Shown: piece after piece, positions 21,600-32,823 of the stretch
Layout: every line of letters starts with the position of its first letter
How positions within the stretch are numbered: position 1 is the first letter of the stretch
DNA from: Kutzneria chonburiensis
GTDB lineage: Bacteria > Actinomycetota > Actinomycetes > Mycobacteriales > Pseudonocardiaceae
Reading direction: 5' to 3'
Assembly: GCF_028622115.1 (NCBI RefSeq)
Contig: NZ_CP097263.1
Span: 4,092,001 to 4,156,000, forward strand
Length of the DNA: 64,000 bases
Notes under the pieces: model-generated
What the model saw: only the letters and a program-made list of their open reading frames with translations
What the model was told of the DNA's origin: nothing
The model's database searches: none
Translations under genes and position numbers: made by a program

Positions 21600-24163
21600 G
21601 CGCCGGCCGCGTGCTCAGCCGCAGCTTCTTGTAGCTGTTGTGCAGGTGGGTCTCGATGGTCCGCTCGCTCAGGAACAGCTGCTCGGCGATCTGCCCGTTG
21701 GTCAGGCCCTGGCCGACCAGCCGCACGATCTCCCGCTCGCGCCGGCTCAACGGCTGCGTGCCGCGATTCGGCACGGACAGCGTGGCCCCCATGGCACCAA
21801 GCCGCTCGCCGGCCCGGTCGTCCTCGCCGGCCATCAGCTCTTCCTGCCGCTGGGCCAACGCGTCCAGGAACGGCGACGTCCGACCGCCGGCCTTGAGGTA
21901 GCCCAGAACCTGGAGGGCCGCGGCGTTATCCTTGCGTGCCACGGCCAGGTACCCGGCGAACGCGACCCGTAGCGTATCGACGAGGTGATCGCCGAGTGGG
22001 CGCAGCGGCATGAACACAGTGTCGTCGACCTTGGCCCCGGTCCGCAGCGCGTACGCCGTCTCGGCCAGGTCGGTGACCATGACGAGGTCGTCGTGGCTGG
22101 CGTCGTAGCACTCCCGGACGACCTTCAGGTCCTGCTCGGCCCGGGCCAGATTCCCGTTCTCCGCCAACAGGAACGCCCGCGCCGCGCGGGCCCGGCCGAC
22201 CAGCCGGTCCTGCCCCGTCCGCTCGGCCTCGGCCACGCTCTCGTCGGCATTCTCCAGCGCTGCCGGCAGGTCGCCGGCGATGTAGAGGACCCAGCTGCGG
22301 ATCTGGATCACGTACTGCACGGCGCCGGGCAGGTAGAACTGGACCTGGTGCGCGCCCGGATTGCCGGTCGCCCGCAGCGCCGCCGGCACGTCGCCGCGCA
22401 GCACCAGCAGGCCGGGCTGCTGGAGTTTCACCGCGTAGCCGTACTGTTCCCGCGACTCGACGTCGATCTGCTCGGCCGCCTCGACGGCGATCTGGTTCTG
22501 CGTGTGGGCGGCCGTGTAGTCGCCGCCGACCCGGGCCGCGATACTGGCCCCGAAGTGCGCGACCACCCGGGCCTCGGGCGTGTCCTGGTACTCGGTCAGG
22601 CCGATCATGCGGTCCAGCACCGACCACACCCGGTCCAGGTCGTTGGCCCGCACGGCGAGCAGCCAGTGCACCATCAGCCCGATCGGCGGGTCCTCGGACT
22701 CGAACTGCACCGGCTGCATCGGCGTGCGCACGTTGCCGCGCTCGGCCTCCAGCATCGACCGGTAGTAGCCGAGAACGCGTTGCCGCAGCAGGTTTCCTCG
22801 CTCAGGGCCATGGCCTCGGCGTGATCCCAGATCGACGCGGCATCGTCGAGGCGTCCGCTGGCCTGCAAGGCACGGGCCAGGCCGTCCATCAGGTCCGGGA
22901 TCATCTCGGCGTGGTCGAGCGATTCAGCATGGTGCAGCGCGACGCTGAGGTAGTTCACGGCCTCGCGCGCGTCATGCACGTCCAGGGCCCGCTTTCCTGC
23001 CGCGCCAAGGACTTCACACGCTCGTACCGGGTCGACGAGATCGCCGGCGTCGCGGTAGTGCGGGGCCGCCTTGAGCACATCGGTACGGTCCAGCGCGGCG
23101 GCGATGGTGGCGTGCAGCGAACGTCGTTGTCCCACAGTGAGTTCCGCGTACGACACCTCGGCGTACAGCGGATGCGACACGCGGTAGCTCAGGGTCGGGC
23201 CGTCCACCAGCTCTTCGATCAGGCCCTGCTGGAACAGTTGGCGCAGCACGGTGTCGAAGCCGTCCTCCGTCCACAGTGAACGGAGTAGACGCGGCGATCC
23301 GGTGCCGGCCACGGCGATCAGCTCCAGCAGCCGCCGAGCCTGATCGTCCAGGCGCTGCAAGCGATCCAGCACCACGTCACGGATGATCACCGGCAGACCG
23401 GCCGGGATCTCGCCGCCGCCGACCAACGCCGTCACGAACAGCGGGACACCCTGGGCCCGGGCGGTGACCCGGCTCAGCACCTCGGCCCGTGGCGGCGTGC
23501 CGAGCAGGTCGCCGACGAGCTCGCCGACCGCCTTGTCCGACAACGGTTCCAGCGCCAGTTCGACTCCTTCCTCCCGCCGCACGGTCATGGCCAGCGCGGC
23601 CAGCGGACCGCCCGGCTCGGCGCTGCGGTAGCCACACCACAACAGCAGGCGGCGCCGCCTGCTCCCCGGCCCAGGTAGTGCAGCAGTTCGATGGTGCCAC
23701 GGTCGGCCCAGTGCAGGTCGTCCACCACGATAAACGCGGGCCGCTCGGCCGTGATCCGCTCGACCAGGCGCAGCACGGCCTCGAACATCCGGGTGCGTTC
23801 CAGGTCCGGATCACCGGTCGGCGGGGCCGGCGACAGCCGGGAGTCGGCGATCAGGCCGGCGATGTCGTGCAGGCCGGCCAGCAGCTCGGCCGACTCGGTC
23901 TCGGGCAGCGTGCCGAGGTGGCGGCGCAGCGCCTCGACCACCGGGGCGTAGGCCAGGCCGGCCTGCAGCGGGCTGGCCGAGCCCATCAGCACGGTGAAGC
24001 CGCGCTCCTTGGCCAGCCGCAGCGAGCTGATCGCCAGCCGCGACTTGCCGATGCCGGCCTGGCCGGAGACCAGCAGCATGCGACCGTTGTTCGCGGCGAC
24101 CGCGTCGATCGCCGCGGTGATGATCCCCAGCTCGCGTTCCCGGCCGACCAGCCTCGACTCCAC
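21565..24163 (-). pseudogene. LAL-family (MalT-like) LuxR regulator split by two single-base deletions
   Basis: The locus encodes one ~866-residue regulator in three frames. The first part (24163 to ~23665) has the P-loop [10 protein letters not shown] and Walker [12 protein letters not shown]. The middle part (~23665 to ~22795) begins [13 protein letters not shown] and continues the ATPase/winged-helix region. The last part (~22795 to 21565) is a TPR-like region and ends with a LuxR helix-turn-helix (LSRREREIVRLVGQGLTNGQ). Restoring one base in CCCC at 23664-23667 and one in TTT at 22793-22795 rejoins everything as [13 protein letters not shown] and LSEENLLRQRV. All domains remain conserved, so a sequencing error is more likely than decay. 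It is the last gene of a three-gene operon facing YcaO. Confidence 0.85.
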
Positions 24164-24187
24164 GCGCCAGAGTATGCCTCACTCGGC

Positions 24188-25063
24188 CTAAGGTTTGAGC
24201 CCGGTCAGCACGGTCAGCGCCGGCTGTCGGCCTACATCCACCCGGCGCAGCGCGGTCAGGCCGGCGTCGGCCAGCCAGCGGCGGTAGTCGGCCGGGTCGT
24301 GGATGACGCCGCCGCGGGTACGGAGCAGCAGCGACAGCTCATGCGTGGCCGCGCCCTGCGAGCCGGCCAGCGTGTCGATCACGGCCAGCGTGCCGCCGGC
24401 CCGCAGGGCCGGCGCGTAGCGGCGGATCAGCTCGGCCGCGCAGTCGGCGTCCACCAGGTGGCAGACGCCGGACAGCACGACCAGGTCGTACTCGCCGGGG
24501 CCGGGCTGGGCGTCGAACAGGCCGCCGGGCAGGAAGTCGAACTGCCGGCAGCTGGTGCGGCGGTTGGCCGGCACGTCCAGCACGCTGACCCGGGCCTGCG
24601 GGTCGCGGGCCGCCAGCGTGGTGCCGCACGGCGCCCCGTCCACGCTGACGTCCAGGATGCGCTTGGCCGCCGGCAGTTCGGCGACGACATCGGTCCGCAT
24701 GCCGTGCAGCAGAACCGTGATCACGTCACGCTCGGCCTCGCGGGCCGGTAATCCGGTACGGACCGTGTCGGTGACCTGGTCGCGCCAGGGCAGCATCGAA
24801 TGCACCGAGGCCAGGCCGGCGGTCGCCGGCTCGTAGCGGCCGTCGGCCCGCAGCTGCACGAGGCCGCTGTCGGCCAGCGTCGCGAGCACCACTCGAACCC
24901 CGCGAACGCTTGCGCCGCAGGCCATCGCCAGCTCGTCGACGGTGGCCGGCGTGCGGTCGATGTGGTCGACCAGGCCCAGCTGGACCGCCGCCGAGTAGGC
25001 CGACAGCGTGGCCGCCGCCCGGTGCAGGCCCAGCAGTGCCCCCGTGTTCTGGGCGGCCGTCAT
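24188..25063 (-). CDS. O-methyltransferase-fold protein with altered SAM motif
   Basis: A 291-residue relative of the acetylserotonin/small-molecule O-methyltransferases. The N-terminal dimerisation winged-helix domain (~10-95) is typical (AAVQLGLVDHIDRTPATVDELA in parts). In the SAM domain, motif I, normally DVGGGxG, reads ILDVSVDGAPCGTT, and the stretch after VLDVPANRR is about ten residues shorter than usual. Later parts (YDLVVLSGVCHLV, LRAGGTLAVIDTL) are normal. It may bind SAM weakly or do something else. ATG overlaps the stop of the upstream TPR gene (ATGA at 25060-25063) and 24 bases separate it from the LAL regulator, so the three form one operon. Confidence 0.82.
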   Translation of the reverse strand: MTAAQNTGALLGLHRAAATLSAYSAAVQLGLVDHIDRTPATVDELAMACGASVRGVRVVLATLADSGLVQLRADGRYEPATAGLASVHSMLPWRDQVTDTVRTGLPAREAERDVITVLLHGMRTDVVAELPAAKRILDVSVDGAPCGTTLAARDPQARVSVLDVPANRRTSCRQFDFLPGGLFDAQPGPGEYDLVVLSGVCHLVDADCAAELIRRYAPALRAGGTLAVIDTLAGSQGAATHELSLLLRTRGGVIHDPADYRRWLADAGLTALRRVDVGRQPALTVLTGLKP

Positions 25064-25332
25064 CGGGCCAGCGCCCTGCGCATGATCGCCACGCTCTCCA
25101 GCGCCACCTGGTCGGCCCGGGCCAGTTCGCGCCGGGCCGACAGCAGCTGGGCCAGGTTGATCAGCGCCCACGACAGCTGCTGGCTGTGGTCGGCGTTGTC
25201 CGGCTCCCGGGCCGCGCGGTCCTTGAGCTCGGCCACCGCCTGCTCGGTGAGCGTGACGGCGTCCTCGTGGTGCTCGCCGTGGGGAATGCCCCAGCAGCTC
25301 TCCGCCCGTGCGATCACGTCCATGCCACTCAT
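25060..25332 (-). CDS. Small TPR-like protein
   Basis: A 90-residue protein with no export signal. Two helical hairpins are visible: DAVTLTEQAVAELKDRAAREPDN and ALINLAQLLSARRELARADQ (each shown in part), which fit one and a half to two TPR repeats, ending SVAIMRRALAR. ATG at 25332 has GAGG twelve bases upstream; ATG at 25323 is an alternative. Upstream, on both sides of the start region, lies the inverted pair GTACGTAA/TTACGTAC (25359-25393). It is the first gene of the operon with the methyltransferase relative and the LAL regulator and may act as an adaptor. No function can be assigned. Confidence 0.65.
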   Translation of the reverse strand: MSGMDVIARAESCWGIPHGEHHEDAVTLTEQAVAELKDRAAREPDNADHSQQLSWALINLAQLLSARRELARADQVALESVAIMRRALAR

Positions 25333-25358
25333 GGTGGGGTCGAACCTCGCCGCGACCG

Positions 25359-25393
25359 GTACGTAATCGGGTCCGGGCGGCGAAGTTACGTAC
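25359..25393. promoter_or_regulatory. Inverted repeat GTACGTAA-N19-TTACGTAC
   Basis: Eight-base perfect arms separated by 19 bases in the short gap before the TPR/methyltransferase/LAL operon. The right arm overlaps the lipase stop codon. It could be a regulator site or a weak hairpin. Confidence 0.4.
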
Positions 25394-26621
25394 CCGCCGT
25401 CCAGGCCGTGGCCTGCCGGCCGATGAGCTCGTCGAGGTCGCCGGCGGTGAGGTTGAAGTCCAGCGCGTGCAGGCCGTAGAAGTTGGACTGCGGCGGGCCG
25501 ACCAGGTTGTCGCCGCCGGTGATGTCCAGCCAGGACACCGTGGTCTGGCCGTCCATGGCCTGCTTGCACTGGCCGGTCAGCGTGCCGTGGTAGCGGGCGA
25601 AGCCGGTCGGGTAGTTCGGCACCGTCAGCGACTGGCCGAGGCCGCTGATCCGGCCGTACTGGTTGAGGTCGTTGCCGCCGACCAGCTTGCGGGTGTAGAT
25701 CACCGAGTCCAGTGGCGTGCTGGCGGAGCCGGTGAGCAGCGTCGCCGGGTTCACGCACAGCACCTGGTGCTGAGGGTCGTTCGGCACACGCGCGATGTCG
25801 GCGTCGGCCGGCACCTTGCCGCCAGGCTTGAAACTGGAGTACGCCACCACGCAGGCCGTCTGGGTCGCCGTCGCGCAGGCCGGGATGTGTTGGAACGTCG
25901 CCTTCGGGTCGGTGCCGCCCCCGTCCGGCTGGCCGGTCGGGACCACCACTCGGCCGCCGAGCAACACAGCCGAGACAAGGTATTTCCGCATCTCCGAGTT
26001 GTTGTCGAACTTGTGCTGGAGTAGGGCCTCCAGCACCGCCGCGCCCTGGGAGTGCCCCAGCAGCACCACGCCCCGGCGCTTGCCAGTGGTCGGGTCAATG
26101 TTGTCGTGGTCCCAGTAGCTCTGGAACGCCTGCTCCACGTCGCCGATGCCGACCGAGTAGTCCGGCGGGATCTTCGTGATCATCGACAGCGCCAGCTCCG
26201 GCAGCGTCTTCTGCCGGTACGTCGGCGCGAACATCCGGCACCGCGCGCCGAACATCCCCATCTGCGCGATCGACTGCGCGAACTCCTCGTCCGACGGCGC
26301 CGGCACCACGTTCGGCAGGTTGTCCACCGTCGGATAGACGTAGAAGCAGTCCACCTTCGGCGACTGCGTGGTGCCTGGTCCCCCGGTGACATCCGTGGTG
26401 TCGAGGGGTACTTGGTCGTGGCTTGCCGGGTACGTAGCCTGCGTCGGCCCGCACGTGTCGTGACACATCCACACCGGCGCCGGCAGGGCATCGGCCGGCG
26501 CGGCGAGGCCGGCCGTGAGCACCGCCGCAGCGGCAAGGGTTCCCCAGGTCATGAGGGCAAGTGAACCAGGCCCTCGGCCCACCGGACCCCACCTGGTCAC
26601 CCGATCGAGGTAGCCGAACAC
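25386..26621 (-). CDS. Secreted DUF3089 alpha/beta-hydrolase (lipase-like)
   Basis: A 411-residue exported hydrolase. From the likely initiator region a signal peptide (MTWGTLAAAAVLTAGLAAPA, ending ADALPA) precedes the mature enzyme. The DUF3089 signatures are VDCFYVYPTVDN, the MFAPTYRQ block and the nucleophile elbow VVLLGHSQGAAV. A late GLHALDFNLTAGDLDELI contains the probable catalytic His. Several Cys (CHDTCG, PACATATQTAC) suggest disulfides outside the cell. GTG at 26621 gives the longest protein; ATG at 26552 gives a more ordinary signal peptide; neither has a clear ribosome site. It is divergent from the TMEM175 gene. Confidence 0.85.
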   Translation of the reverse strand: MFGYLDRVTRWGPVGRGPGSLALMTWGTLAAAAVLTAGLAAPADALPAPVWMCHDTCGPTQATYPASHDQVPLDTTDVTGGPGTTQSPKVDCFYVYPTVDNLPNVVPAPSDEEFAQSIAQMGMFGARCRMFAPTYRQKTLPELALSMITKIPPDYSVGIGDVEQAFQSYWDHDNIDPTTGKRRGVVLLGHSQGAAVLEALLQHKFDNNSEMRKYLVSAVLLGGRVVVPTGQPDGGGTDPKATFQHIPACATATQTACVVAYSSFKPGGKVPADADIARVPNDPQHQVLCVNPATLLTGSASTPLDSVIYTRKLVGGNDLNQYGRISGLGQSLTVPNYPTGFARYHGTLTGQCKQAMDGQTTVSWLDITGGDNLVGPPQSNFYGLHALDFNLTAGDLDELIGRQATAWTAGT

Positions 26622-26636
26622 CGGCCGTCGCGCATC

Positions 26637-26665
26637 TTGACGGTCGCCGCCAGACGGTCTATCTT
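26637..26665 (+). promoter_or_regulatory. Housekeeping-type promoter TTGACG-N17-TATCTT
   Basis: The -35 element is at 26637-26642 and the -10 at 26660-26665, with the optimal 17-base spacing. It would start transcription near 26672, ahead of the TMEM175-type gene. Four operator half-sites overlap it. Confidence 0.65.
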
Positions 26666-26691
26666 CGGACCGTCCAGTTATGGACCGTCAA
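26637..26691. promoter_or_regulatory. Four-half-site palindromic operator array
   Basis: GACGGTC occurs at 26639 and 26653, and its complement GACCGTC at 26668 and 26683. The outer pair extends to TTGACGGTC/GACCGTCAA. Half-sites are 14-15 bases apart and nearly symmetrical around 26664. They cover both promoter elements, as expected for repression by two dimers. The regulator gene is not evident in the window. Confidence 0.7.
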
Positions 26692-26709
26692 TCCGAAGGG
26701 AAACCCTCC

Positions 26710-27341
26710 ATGTCCGAGACCGCCGCACGCATGCCGGCGCCGGCCGAGGCCGCCGGCCCGGAACGGCTGATCTACTTCTCGGATGCGGTGATCGCCATCG
26801 CCATCACGCTGCTGGCCCTGGAGTTGCCGACGCCGAGCGGGGCGTGCACGGCAACGCGGGGGTGCTGGGGTTCCTGGGCGAGCACGCGGCCGAGTACGTG
26901 GCGTTCCTGATCAGCTTCGCGGCGGTGGCCATGCACTGGCTGATCCACCAACGGCTGTTCCGGTACGTCACCGGGCTGGACGGGCGGATGATCCGCTGGA
27001 ACCTGCTGTGGCTGCTGATGATCGTGCTGATGCCGTTCACGACCAAGCTGCTGACCAGCGAGGTCGACGCGTTCCAGGTGCAGTTCACGGTGTACGCCGC
27101 CGATCAGGCGTTGGCCGGGCTGTTCCTGGTGCTGGCCCTGTCCGACCTGCGTCGGCACGGGTTGCTCAAGCCGAACACGCCGATCGAAGCGATCGACAAC
27201 GGCACCGAGTTCGTGACAGCGGTGGTGGTGATGTTCACGCTGTCCATCCCGGTCGCCTTCGTGACGAACTGGGCGGCACTGTGCTGGCTGCTGCTTCCCT
27301 TGCTACGCAAGGGAGTGCAACTGGTCCGGCGCCTGGGTTGA
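26710..27341 (+). pseudogene. TMEM175-family potassium channel, broken by one missing base
   Basis: The family signature RLIYFSDAVIAIAITLLALELP starts the protein (shown in part: FSDAVIAIAITLLALEL). After LPTPSG the frame changes: the continuation VHGNAGVLGFLGEHAAEYVAFLISF lies one frame over and runs through five more membrane spans to LLPLLRKGVQLVRRLG. Adding one G to GGGG at 26839-26842 restores a ~210-residue, six-span protein. Bacterial TMEM175 proteins are tetrameric potassium-selective channels. With the rest intact, a sequencing deletion is likely. ATG at 26710 has AAGGG nine bases upstream. Promoter and operators lie directly ahead. Confidence 0.82.
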
Positions 27342-27342
27342 T

Positions 27343-27374
27343 CCGGGTGCGGCGGCCGCCACCACCGCACCCGG
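27343..27374. terminator. Hairpin terminator between convergent genes
   Basis: Arms CCGGGTGCGG and CCGCACCCGG pair perfectly around a 12-base loop, directly past the TMEM175 stop. With the next hairpin it can stop transcripts from both sides. Confidence 0.7.
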
Positions 27375-27378
27375 CCCA

Positions 27379-27404
27379 CTGGCTACGCGCCGCCGCGCAG
27401 CCAG
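27379..27404. terminator. Second hairpin between convergent genes
   Basis: Arms CTGGCT-A-CGCG and CGCG-C-AGCCAG pair with one mismatch around a four-base loop, four bases before the stop of the beta-glucosidase gene on the opposite strand. Confidence 0.65.
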
Positions 27405-27407
27405 AGA

Positions 27408-28805
<1,398 letters not shown>

Positions 28806-28834
28806 CGTGTTCTCCTCCAGTGTCGGTACGGGGG

Positions 28835-29829
28835 TCAGCGGACGGGATGCAGCCAGCAGGCCACCTCCCTGTCCGAACCGCCGGTCACGTCGGGCACGCC
28901 GAGCACCGGAAGGTCCGTGGCGCAGGGCTCGAAGGATTTCGGGCACCGCGGGTGGAAAGCGCACCCGGTCGGCATCGCCCGCAGGTCCGGCGGCGACCCC
29001 GGAATGCCCGTCAGCTCCCGCTTGGGCCCGCGCAGCGCGGGGAAGGAGCCGAGCAGTCCGGCACTGTAGGGGTGGTACGAGTCGGTGTAGATCTCCTTGG
29101 CCGGCGCCTGTTCCACGATCCGGCCGCCGTACATGATGGCGATCCGGTCGGAGAACTCGACCAGCAGCGACAGGTCGTGGGTGATGAACAGCACCGAGAA
29201 GCCCAGTCGCTCCCGCAGCTGCACCAGCTCGCCCAGGATCTGCCGCTGCATCACCACGTCCAGCGCGGTGGTCGGCTCGTCCATGATGACGACCTTGGGC
29301 TCCAGCGCCAGCGCCATGCCGATCATCACGCGCTGCCGCATGCCGCCGGACAGCTGGTGCGGGTAGCTGTCCATCCGGTCGGACGGGATGCCGACCAGGG
29401 TGAGCAGCTCGCGGGCCCGGGCGGCCCTGGCCTGCTTGCTGCTGCGGGGATCGTGCGCCTTGATCACGTCGGTGAGCTGGCTGCCGATGCGGTGCACCGG
29501 GTTCAGCGAGTTCATCGCGCCCTGGAACACGATCGAGGTCTCGGCCCAGCGGAACTCACGCAGCTCGGTGTTGGTCAGCGACAGCACGTCGTACGGGCCG
29601 CGCTCGGGGTCGTGGTAGATCACCTCGCCGCCGGCGACGACACCGGGCGGCGGCAGCAGCCGGGTCATGCCGTAGGCCAGCGTGGACTTGCCGCTGCCGC
29701 TCTCGCCGGCCAGGCCCAGCACCTCGCCGCGGTTCAGGGTCAGCGTGACGTCGCTGACCGCGTGCACCGCCTCGTCGCCGAGACCGTAGTCGACGTTGAG
29801 GTTCTTGATCTCGATCAGCGGCTCGGCCA

Positions 29830-29830
<1 letters not shown>
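28835..29830 (-). CDS. Opp/Dpp-type ABC importer ATP-binding protein (OppD-like)
   Basis: A 331-residue ATPase. Walker A is [13 protein letters not shown] (about 42-54), the Q-loop SIVFQGAMNSLNPVHRIG, the ABC signature YPHQLSGGMRQRVMIGMALA and Walker B KVVIMDEPTTALD, followed by the switch His in FITHDLSLL. The C-terminal oligopeptide-transporter domain has the Cys-rich GCAFHPRCPKSFEPCAT that often holds an iron-sulfur or metal site. ATG at 29830 overlaps the stop of the permease upstream (TAATG). Despite the peptide-importer family, a beta-glucosidase in the operon and a ROK regulator opposite suggest oligosaccharide cargo. Confidence 0.94.
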
Positions 29831-30801
<971 letters not shown>

Positions 30802-30804
30802 GGC

Positions 30805-31785
30805 TCAGCCCTCCTTGCGGGTGCGCGGGTCGAGCACCAGGTAGGCCAGGTCGGCGATGAAGTTGGCGGCCAGCACGGACAGCGTGATGATCAGGAAGAT
30901 GCCCTGCATCAGCGGGTAGTCCTTGGCCCCGACCGCCTGGAACAGCTGGAAGCCGACGCCCGGGTAGGAGAACACGATCTCCACCAGCAGCGTGCCGCCG
31001 ACGATGAGGCCGAGCGACAGCGCGAAGCCGGACACGTTGGGCAGCAGCGCGTTGCGCGCGGCATAACCGAGCATCACTCGGCGATCGGTCAGTCCCTTGG
31101 CGTGCGCGACGGTGATGTAGTCCTCGGAGGACACCGTCACCATCATGTTGCGCATGCTCAGGATCCAGCCGCTCATCGACGAGATGAGGATGGTCAGCGC
31201 CGGCAGCAGGCTGTGCTGCACCGCGCTGCCGATGAAGTCGATGTCCCAGCCGGGCACGACACCGGGGTCGTAGCCGCCGGAGGACGGGAAGAAGCTGTTC
31301 GGCCCGGCCAGCAGCTCGATCATGATCAGACCGAACCAGAAGTACGGCACCGAGGAGATGAAGGTCGTCACCGGCAGCACCAGGTCGACCCAGCTGCCGC
31401 GGCGCCAGCCGGCCAGCACGCCGAGGCCGGTGCCGAGCAGGAAGCTGCACACCGTGGTCACGCCGACCAGGGCCAGCGTCCACGGCAGGCTGGTGCTGAT
31501 CACCTCGGACACCGGCGACGGGAAGAAGGTGAACGACAGGCCGAGGTCGCCTCGCAGCAGCTGGCCGAGGTACTCGACGTACTGGTGCCACAGCGGATCC
31601 TGCTTGTCCAGTCCGAACAGGACGTACAGGGAGTGGATGGCGTCGGCGTTGAGCTGGCCGCGCTGCTTGGAGATCAGCGCCTGCACCGGGTCGCCGGGGA
31701 TCAGCCGCGGCACGAAGAAGTTGATGGTGATCGCGGCCCACGCCGTGAGGACATAGAACGCGATACGCCGCAGGAGATAGCTCAT
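30805..31785 (-). CDS. Opp/Dpp-type ABC importer permease (OppB-like)
   Basis: A 326-residue membrane permease. It starts with the classic [20 protein letters not shown] span and [14 protein letters not shown], then five more spans. The EAA loop is [31 protein letters not shown] (in parts) and the protein ends [15 protein letters not shown], as in OppB/DppB. ATG at 31785 overlaps the stop of the ATPase gene upstream (ATGA). It pairs with the OppC-like protein to form the transmembrane channel of the importer. Confidence 0.93.
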   Translation of the reverse strand: MSYLLRRIAFYVLTAWAAITINFFVPRLIPGDPVQALISKQRGQLNADAIHSLYVLFGLDKQDPLWHQYVEYLGQLLRGDLGLSFTFFPSPVSEVISTSLPWTLALVGVTTVCSFLLGTGLGVLAGWRRGSWVDLVLPVTTFISSVPYFWFGLIMIELLAGPNSFFPSSGGYDPGVVPGWDIDFIGSAVQHSLLPALTILISSMSGWILSMRNMMVTVSSEDYITVAHAKGLTDRRVMLGYAARNALLPNVSGFALSLGLIVGGTLLVEIVFSYPGVGFQLFQAVGAKDYPLMQGIFLIITLSVLAANFIADLAYLVLDPRTRKEG

Positions 31786-32822
31786 CCGGCGACCTCCGCA
31801 CTGCCGACGGCCGCCGGCTTCTCGACGTCGTCGGCGTAGAGCCAGCACGCGGCCCAGTGGCCGGGCTCGTCGCCGATCTCCAGCCGGGGCGGCAGTTCCG
31901 TCTTGCACCGCGCCATCACGTGCGGGCAGCGCGGGTTGAACCGGCAGCCCTGCGGCGGCCGGATCAGGCTGGGCGGCTCGCCCCCGACCTCGTCGGCCCT
32001 CGGGGGCCGGTCGGGGTCGGGGGCGGAGTCGATCAGCAGCTGCGTGTACGGGTGGGCCGGCTTCTGGGTGACGGTCTCGCTGTCGCCGCCCTCCACCATC
32101 CAGCCCGCGTACATGACCACCGTGTCGTCGGCGAAGTAGCGGGCCGACGCGATGTCGTGCGTGATGTACAGGATCGCCAGATTGAGGCGTTCCTTCAGGT
32201 CCCGCAACAGGTTCAGCACGCCGAGCCGGATGGAGACGTCCAGCATGGACACCGGCTCGTCGGCCAGCAGCGCCTCCGGGTTGGCGCCGAGCGCGCGGGC
32301 GATGGCCACGCGCTGGCGCTGCCCGCCGGACAGCTCGTGCGGGAACTTGTCGATGTAGCGCTCCGGCGGCGTGAGCTGCACCCGGGTCAGCAGCTCACGC
32401 AGCGCCTCCTCGAGATTCCCGTTGGCATTGCCGTGGATGCGCAGCGACCTGGTCAGGTGGTAGCGCACCGTGTGCACGGGGTTCAAGGAGCCGAAGGGGT
32501 CCTGGAAGATCATCTGCACCTGCCGGACGTACTCCCGGAACCGGCGCCCGCCTCTGACGTTGACCCGCTTGCCGTGCAAGCGGATCTCGCCCGAGGTGGG
32601 GTGGTGCAGCTGGGCCAGCAGTCTGGCCACGGTGGACTTGCCCGAACCGGACTCGCCCACCATCGCCGTCACGTGGCCGCGGCGCAGCGTGAAGCTGACG
32701 TCGTCGACCGCGTGCACACTGCGTGCCTTGCGGGTCAGCAGCTCCCGGCCCTTGCGGCGAACCGGGAAGTGCTTGCTGAGACCGTCTACTTCCAGGACGA
32801 CCTCGCCGGTCTTGTCAGTCAT
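31782..32822 (-). CDS. Opp/Dpp-type ABC importer ATP-binding protein (OppF-like)
   Basis: A 346-residue ATPase, partner of the OppD-like subunit. Walker A is [13 protein letters not shown], the Q-loop [16 protein letters not shown], the signature [20 protein letters not shown] and Walker [14 protein letters not shown] with the switch His in [12 protein letters not shown]. The C-terminal block [17 protein letters not shown] is the OppF/DppF Cys cluster. ATG at 32822 follows the binding-protein gene by one base. Unusually, both ATPase genes flank the two permeases rather than following them, giving the order binding protein, F, B, C, D. Confidence 0.94.
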   Translation of the reverse strand: MTDKTGEVVLEVDGLSKHFPVRRKGRELLTRKARSVHAVDDVSFTLRRGHVTAMVGESGSGKSTVARLLAQLHHPTSGEIRLHGKRVNVRGGRRFREYVRQVQMIFQDPFGSLNPVHTVRYHLTRSLRIHGNANGNLEEALRELLTRVQLTPPERYIDKFPHELSGGQRQRVAIARALGANPEALLADEPVSMLDVSIRLGVLNLLRDLKERLNLAILYITHDIASARYFADDTVVMYAGWMVEGGDSETVTQKPAHPYTQLLIDSAPDPDRPPRADEVGGEPPSLIRPPQGCRFNPRCPHVMARCKTELPPRLEIGDEPGHWAACWLYADDVEKPAAVGSAEVAG

Positions 32823-32823
32823 G

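Noticed and set aside
21565-24163. Treating the LAL regulator as three separate genes
   Set aside because: The three parts form one continuous family protein once two single bases are restored, and the inner parts lack proper starts.
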